The notes beneath the pieces were generated by a model that saw only the letters and a program-made list of their open reading frames with translations, searched no databases and was not told where the DNA came from. A stretch of 19,725 nucleotides of DNA from DATMXS01 sp050260275 (lineage in GTDB: Bacteria > Acidobacteriota > Terriglobia > Bryobacterales > Bryobacteraceae), in NCBI GenBank assembly GCA_050260275.1, contig JBLNBX010000135.1, positions 1 to 19,725 of the forward strand. The letters run 5' to 3'. Both the position numbers and the translations under genes were made by a program. Shown here in pieces: positions 16,403-19,725 of this stretch (position 1 is its first letter; each line of letters opens with the position of its first letter).

Positions 16403-16421
16403 CCCCCGGCTTTGCCGGGGG
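16403..16421 (+). repeat. IS200 right-end hairpin
   Basis: CCCCCGGC (16403-16410), loop TTT, GCCGGGGG (16414-16421): a perfect 8-bp stem matching the left-end hairpin. It lies 5 bases before a TTAC that I take as the probable right cleavage site. Confidence 0.8.
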
Positions 16422-16650
16422 ATGCGTTACCTTCTGCGGAAACGTCCCACGCAACCGCCGTACGCCGGCGCTGTGAGACCCGCCGAACCGTATCACCGCC
16501 GCGAGTTCGTGCGTACCATGCAAACTCGCGCTAGTATGGCGTTAAATTCCGCGCCCCATTTATTAAGTCAAAAGCCCTGTAATTATCTGATTCAATGCGT
16601 GGGTGAGCCGGAATGCGGCGGATGTTACAAAAGATATCCCTCGCGAACGC

Positions 16651-16679
16651 TTGACAACATTTGTGGGCCTAGGCATGAT
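16651..16679 (+). promoter_or_regulatory. sigma-70 type promoter of the polysaccharide operon
   Basis: A perfect -35 TTGACA (16651-16656) is followed after exactly 17 bases by CATGAT (16674-16679), which matches four of six -10 positions. Transcription would start near 16686 and leave a leader of about 136 bases before the antiterminator gene. Confidence 0.6.
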
Positions 16680-16764
16680 TGGAGAAAGCGATCTTGGCGG
16701 TTCTGAGATCTCAGCCGAATGGGATCGAAAGGGGCGGAGCCCGCCGGGACGAACCCACATTCGT

Positions 16765-16803
16765 GACGCGCCCCAGGTGTGTTTGCGCGTCCGGTTCCTT
16801 TTT
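16765..16803 (+). promoter_or_regulatory. possible attenuator hairpin in the leader of the antiterminator gene
   Basis: GACGCGC (16765-16771) and GCGCGTC (16785-16791) form a perfect 7-bp stem with a 13-base loop. A T5 tract (16799-16803) follows after 7 bases, and the ATG of the NusG/UpxY-like gene is 18 bases beyond it. The spacer between stem and T-tract is longer than in a standard intrinsic terminator, so this is tentative. Confidence 0.35.
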
Positions 16804-16821
16804 CCCCTCTGTCGTCAGCCC

Positions 16822-17475
16822 ATGCGTGTGGTATCGGTGTTCGCGGTTTCAAGCTTCGCGGCCCACACCGCACCGCCGTGGTTCGCTCTGAGAGTCAGAT
16901 CGAACTTTGAGAAGGTGGCATCGGAAGCGTTGCGGCAGGCCGGGTACGTCCAGTTTCTGCCGGTGTTCCGTTCAACACGGCGGTGGTCCGGCCGCGACAG
17001 GCAAGTCGAGCTGCCGGTCTTTCCGGGGTATCTCTTTGCGCGTTCCGAGCCGGAGCGCCTGCAGTCGCTGGCGTCGTTGCGGGGCGTCTTGCATGTTGTG
17101 AGCGCAGGTAGGACGCCCGTTCCGGTGGACGAATCGGAGATAGCGGCGGTCGAGGCCATAGCCCGGTCCGCCCTCACGGCTCATCCGTGGCCTTTCCTGA
17201 ACGCAGGGCGGAGGGTAATCATCGATCACGGGCCGCTGGCCGGTTTCAGCGGCATCCTGGTCCAGACCAGGAACCAGCACTGGCTAGTGGTGTCCGTTTC
17301 GTTGCTCATGCGCTCGATAGCTGTCGACGTCCCCGCCGAATGGGTGCGGCAGAGCGGATCGCCGCTTCGCGCTTCAGCTACCGTTCCCCGGAATCTTGGC
17401 CGCGAGGTCCGCGCGGCTGGCCTCAGCACGCCGGGAGGTCCCCTGTGCTCGCGAAAGAACGACGAAGCCGTGTGA
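16822..17475 (+). CDS. NusG/RfaH/UpxY-like transcription antiterminator
   Basis: This 217-aa protein has the NGN domain of specialised NusG paralogues: PPWFALRVRSNFEKVASEAL (18-37), FLPVFRSTRRWSGR, and ELPVFPGYLFAR (63-74). A KOW-like region follows (GRRVIIDHGPLAGFSG, then LVVSVSLLMRSIAVDV). Such proteins bind RNA polymerase and let it read through long polysaccharide operons, so its place at the head of an export operon fits. The ATG at 16822 gives a normal N-terminus, but no good ribosome-binding site is visible. In-frame GTG codons at 16828 and 16837 are alternatives. The last 35 or so residues are a low-complexity tail past the KOW domain, and the end overlaps the start of the next gene by 31 bases. 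It is not the housekeeping NusG, judged by its divergence and neighbours. Confidence 0.87.
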   Translation: MRVVSVFAVSSFAAHTAPPWFALRVRSNFEKVASEALRQAGYVQFLPVFRSTRRWSGRDRQVELPVFPGYLFARSEPERLQSLASLRGVLHVVSAGRTPVPVDESEIAAVEAIARSALTAHPWPFLNAGRRVIIDHGPLAGFSGILVQTRNQHWLVVSVSLLMRSIAVDVPAEWVRQSGSPLRASATVPRNLGREVRAAGLSTPGGPLCSRKNDEAV

Positions 17476-17750
17476 TTCGCTTCCGTGTCTCGCCGGAGGA
17501 ATCCGACCGGCTTGCCAAATTTCTGCCCATCTCCGGTGCGAGGAGCCTCTCGGACCTGGCGCGAACGGCCCTGATGCACGCAATTACTGATACTGAACGG
17601 GGCGCGAACGGGGAACCTGCGGTCGGTGAGGAACTGCGCAAGCTCAACCGCTCGATCAACGATCTTCGGGAGCAAGTGAGTGAGATCAGGCGTCTGCTCG
17701 CCGGGGAAGCGGCTCACGGCGATGCGCCTGTGGAGGTGGTTCGTAAGTGA
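17445..17750 (+). CDS. small ribbon-helix-helix-like protein with C-terminal coiled coil
   Basis: This 101-aa protein begins at a GTG with GGGAGG six bases upstream, inside the end of the antiterminator gene (31-base overlap, different frame). Residues 7-42 (RSRVIRFRVSPEESDRLAKF, then SLSDLARTALMHAI) fit a ribbon-helix-helix fold, as in MobC/CopG-type DNA-binding proteins: a beta strand with alternating residues, then two helices. Residues about 60-88 (VGEELRKLNRSINDLREQVS and on) show heptad-like leucine/isoleucine spacing, probably a dimerising coiled coil. Its stop overlaps the GTG of the Wza-like gene, so it is translationally coupled on both sides. A role as a regulator of the locus is inference; I know no named function. 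Confidence 0.75.
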   Translation: MLAKERRSRVIRFRVSPEESDRLAKFLPISGARSLSDLARTALMHAITDTERGANGEPAVGEELRKLNRSINDLREQVSEIRRLLAGEAAHGDAPVEVVRK

Positions 17751-18751
17751 ACGGGGTGCAAATGAGACGAGTACTGATCGTATTGTTGGCAGGCGCCGTA
17801 CTGAGTGCCGGCCAGACGGCCCAGGCGCCGGAGGAGCAACCCTTGCCCGCGCAGGCGCTAGACGGGTTGGCCCGGCCGTCGGGCTCCTATGAACTCGGGC
17901 CGGGTGACGAAATCACAGTGCGCGGCGTCGAGATGCCAGAGATCTCCGACAAGCCCGTCCGAATCGACACTTCGGGTTTCGTCAGCTTCCCGCTCATCGG
18001 GAGAGTCCGGGCCGCGGGGCTGACCGTAGAGGAATTAGAGGCTTCGCTTGCGGAACGCCTGAAAGCGTTTCTGGTCCACCCTGAACTATCCGTCGCGGTC
18101 ACTGACTTCAGAAGCCAGCCGGTCTCGGTGCTAGGAGCGGTCCGGTCTCCCGGGGTGTATCAGCTTCGCGGCAGCGCGACGCTTGTGGAGGTCCTCTCGC
18201 TCGCGGGCGGCACAGTTCCCGAGATAGCCGGGTCCACCGTGAACATATCGCGCCGTTTGGCTTTCGGCCGCATTCCTCTCGAAAGCGCGCGCGACGACGC
18301 AACGGGCGAATTCAGTATTGCGGACGTCGATCTCAACGCGCTTCTACGCGGCACGGACCCGGGCGCGAATATATTCCTCAAGCCTCACGATGTCATCACA
18401 GTTCCGAAGGCGGACCTCGTGTACGTCATGGGCCAGGTGCAGCGCGCCGGCGGCTTCGTCCTCGAAGACAGAGCGGGCATGAGTCTTCTCGAAGCACTCT
18501 CGCGAGCAGGTGGTATTGCCGGTGTCGCCTCGCCGCAGAACTCCAGGATTCTGCGGGTGCGGCCGGGACAGGCTGAGCGGGAGGAGATCCCGGTGAACGT
18601 TAAAGCCATGCTCTCCGGCTCGGTTCCCGACGTGATGCTCCAGCCCGACGACATCCTGTTCGTGCCCACGAGCGCGCCGAAACACGCGGCGCTGCGGGCC
18701 GTGGAAGCGGCCATCCAGATTGGAACCGGAGTCGTAATCTGGCGCCGCTGA
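17747..18751 (+). CDS. Wza-like polysaccharide export protein (Poly_export + SLBB)
   Basis: This 334-aa protein starts at a GTG that overlaps the previous stop (GTGA) and has GGAGGTGG seven bases upstream. An in-frame ATG at 17762 is the alternative. A Sec signal peptide (MRRVLIVLLAGAVLSAG) lacks a lipobox cysteine, unlike E. coli Wza. The Poly_export domain begins at YELGPGDEITV (48-58) and includes GFVSFPLIGRVRAAGLT and HPELSVAV. Two SLBB-type beta-grasp domains follow, at VSVLGAVRSPGVYQLRG and VYVMGQVQRAGGFVLED. Such proteins form the outer-membrane/periplasmic channel for capsule or exopolysaccharide. The C-terminus (AVEAAIQIGTGVVIWRR) could be the amphipathic helix that crosses the outer membrane. 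The next gene, 30 bases on, encodes its usual inner-membrane partner. Confidence 0.93.
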   Translation: MNGVQMRRVLIVLLAGAVLSAGQTAQAPEEQPLPAQALDGLARPSGSYELGPGDEITVRGVEMPEISDKPVRIDTSGFVSFPLIGRVRAAGLTVEELEASLAERLKAFLVHPELSVAVTDFRSQPVSVLGAVRSPGVYQLRGSATLVEVLSLAGGTVPEIAGSTVNISRRLAFGRIPLESARDDATGEFSIADVDLNALLRGTDPGANIFLKPHDVITVPKADLVYVMGQVQRAGGFVLEDRAGMSLLEALSRAGGIAGVASPQNSRILRVRPGQAEREEIPVNVKAMLSGSVPDVMLQPDDILFVPTSAPKHAALRAVEAAIQIGTGVVIWRR

Positions 18752-18781
18752 GCCTGCAGGCCTTCACAGGAAAGGAATTCG

Positions 18782-19725
18782 ATGCGACTGAACGACGAGA
18801 ACCGTATATTGCCGGAGCGCGTACCCGCTCAAAGGATGCCTGAGCTTTCTCCGGGCGCGCCGGACGTTGTGATGCTGCCGCCGGCGCCGGACGGTGCGGC
18901 CGGCGACATCGTCAGCACCGGCGAACTGGCGCGCGTACTTCGAAGGAGGAAAACCGCCCTGTTTGCGGCGGTTCTGCTCGGACTGGGCGGAGGTATCGCG
19001 GCATCGATCCTCACAACCCCGGTGTACCGGGCCCGCGCCATGCTGCAGATCGACTCGCCCAACGAGAGCCACTTTCTGCGCGAGATCACCCCCGTCTCCT
19101 CCGCCGCTCCCGAGAGCTACTTCAACAACCAGATGAAGCTGCTCGCGAGCGACACCGTTGCCAGGCGGGTGGCGGACAGGCTCGGTATCAAGGCGCCCGG
19201 GCCCGATGCCGTCTCGTTGCTGGACCGGCTCACTAAGGCAGAAGCGCCCAGCGAGGAGGAGCAGCGTATCGCGATTGTCAAATCCGCTATCCGGACGCGC
19301 ACGTCAATGCAGTCGCAGGTAGTGGAACTGACGTTCGATGCGCCCACTCCGGAGCGCGCGGCCATGGGGGCCAACGCGGTTGCGGCCGAGTTCATCGAGG
19401 TCAATCGTGAGGCGCGCGACAATCTGGTCCGCAACACCACAGAGTGGCTGACGCGGGAGGCCGCGGCGCTGAAGACGAAACTCGATGAGAGCCGGCGCGA
19501 GCTGGAAGCTTACATGCGAACCTCCGGGCTCACGTTCGCTGCCGGCCCTCTGACGCTCGCCGAAGAGCGGACGCGCCAGTTGCAGCAGGCGCTGGCGGCC
19601 GCGGAGACCGACCGGGCGGCCAACCAGGCGCGCCTCGAGGCCGCCCTCCGCAGCCCGATAGAGGCGCTTCCGGACATCGTGACCACGGGCGCAATCCGCG
19701 ATTACCAGACCGAACGCGAACGCCT
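18782..19725 (+). CDS. Wzc/Wzz-like chain-length determinant protein, probably with tyrosine kinase domain (partial, 3' end outside window)
   Basis: The frame is open from the ATG at 18782, preceded by AGGAAAGGA, to the window edge (314 codons seen). A Pro-rich cytoplasmic N-terminus of about 50 residues precedes a membrane helix (about 57-79, TALFAAVLLGLGGGIAASIL) and the Wzz-type motif TPVYRARAMLQID. Then come ESYFNNQMKLLASDTVARRV, a periplasmic alpha/beta part and a long coiled-coil helix (about 220-314, EWLTREAAALKTKLDESRRE and on). This is the periplasmic half of polysaccharide co-polymerases that set chain length and contact the Wza-type channel. Whether a C-terminal BY-kinase is attached lies beyond the window. 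The long arm, like that of GumC/EpsF-type proteins, favours such a fusion. Confidence 0.92.
   Translation, partial: MRLNDENRILPERVPAQRMPELSPGAPDVVMLPPAPDGAAGDIVSTGELARVLRRRKTALFAAVLLGLGGGIAASILTTPVYRARAMLQIDSPNESHFLREITPVSSAAPESYFNNQMKLLASDTVARRVADRLGIKAPGPDAVSLLDRLTKAEAPSEEEQRIAIVKSAIRTRTSMQSQVVELTFDAPTPERAAMGANAVAAEFIEVNREARDNLVRNTTEWLTREAAALKTKLDESRRELEAYMRTSGLTFAAGPLTLAEERTRQLQQALAAAETDRAANQARLEAALRSPIEALPDIVTTGAIRDYQTERER

Larger units (their letters stand above)
15746..16430 (+). mobile_element. IS200-type insertion sequence (IS200/IS605 superfamily, tnpA only)
   Basis: The element holds a single Y1 transposase gene with no tnpB. GC-rich subterminal hairpins bracket it: CCCCGGC-TCT-GCCGGGG on the left and CCCCCGGC-TTT-GCCGGGGG on the right. 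Members of this group move as single-stranded DNA, make no target duplication and cut next to short sequences recognised with these hairpins. I set the ends at a TTAC that occurs 38 bases before the left hairpin (15742-15745) and 5 bases after the right one (16427-16430). Both TTACs lie within the same 9-mer, GTTACCTTC. The transposase is intact, so the copy may be active. The exact ends are inferred and the left one is the less certain. Confidence 0.75.
16431..16821 (+). other. 391-bp non-coding region and leader before the polysaccharide operon
   Basis: Between the IS right end and the antiterminator gene I see no supported gene. It contains an AT-richer patch (about 16540-16605), the promoter at 16651-16679, a perfect 12-bp palindrome CTGAGATCTCAG (16703-16714), a GGCGG-AGC-CCGCC hairpin (16733-16745) and the attenuator-like hairpin listed separately. 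The frame of the antiterminator is open back to 16603, but that part has no protein-like features. Confidence 0.5.

Noticed and set aside
16603..16821. 73-codon N-terminal extension of the NusG/UpxY-like protein
   Set aside because: It would start upstream of the promoter at 16651-16679 and covers structured leader; NGN-domain proteins of this family begin close to the PWFALRV motif.
1..19725. CRISPR array, tRNA or rRNA genes
   Set aside because: No regularly spaced repeats, tRNA-like cloverleaf or rRNA segments were noticed on either strand by eye; a covariance-model scan was not possible.

Overview
The window is high-GC bacterial DNA with dense genes, frequent GTG starts and purine-rich ribosome-binding sites. 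The mix of an FG-GAP/VCBS protein with a DUF1080-type N-terminal domain, a DUF4142 protein, a NusG/UpxY-type regulator ahead of a Wza/Wzc-type export pair, and an IS200-type element suggests an acidobacterium, perhaps of the Solibacter/Bryobacter group. That assignment is inference from gene content; there is no rRNA or other marker gene here.

Layout. (1) 1-101 holds what may be the last 32 codons of a + strand gene. (2) 250-6362, minus strand: a two-gene AddAB-like DNA break-repair operon. The nuclease/scaffold subunit is upstream and the helicase-nuclease follows 2 bp later. (3) 6574-9127, plus strand: a class I SAM O-methyltransferase, then an uncharacterised 435-aa protein with a nitroreductase-like N-terminus. 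(4) 9159-9677, minus strand: a secreted DUF4142 protein. (5) 10007-13200, minus strand: a two-gene glycosylation module. A GT2 polyprenol-phosphate glycosyltransferase fused to a GtrA-like membrane domain overlaps by one base a large multi-spanning GT-C-like protein. (6) 13613-15535, plus strand: a secreted DUF1080 plus seven-repeat FG-GAP protein. (7) About 15746-16430: an IS200-type insertion sequence with an intact Y1 transposase, end hairpins, and a hairpin that buries the transposase ribosome-binding site and start codon. (8) 16651 to the window end, plus strand: an exopolysaccharide-type operon. A good sigma-70 promoter and structured leader precede a NusG/UpxY-like antiterminator, a small ribbon-helix-helix protein, a Wza-like outer-membrane export protein and a Wzc/Wzz-like inner-membrane protein cut by the window edge.

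How they work together. The minus-strand AddAB-like pair would process DNA ends for recombination. The GT2-GtrA/GT-C pair would make, flip and use a lipid-linked sugar on the cell surface. The last four genes look like the regulatory and export head of a polysaccharide locus that continues past the window. No CRISPR array, tRNA or rRNA was seen. The points most worth a second look are the unclassified nitroreductase-like protein beside the methyltransferase, the compressed Gtr-type module, the RNA structures of the IS200 element, and the leader of the antiterminator operon.
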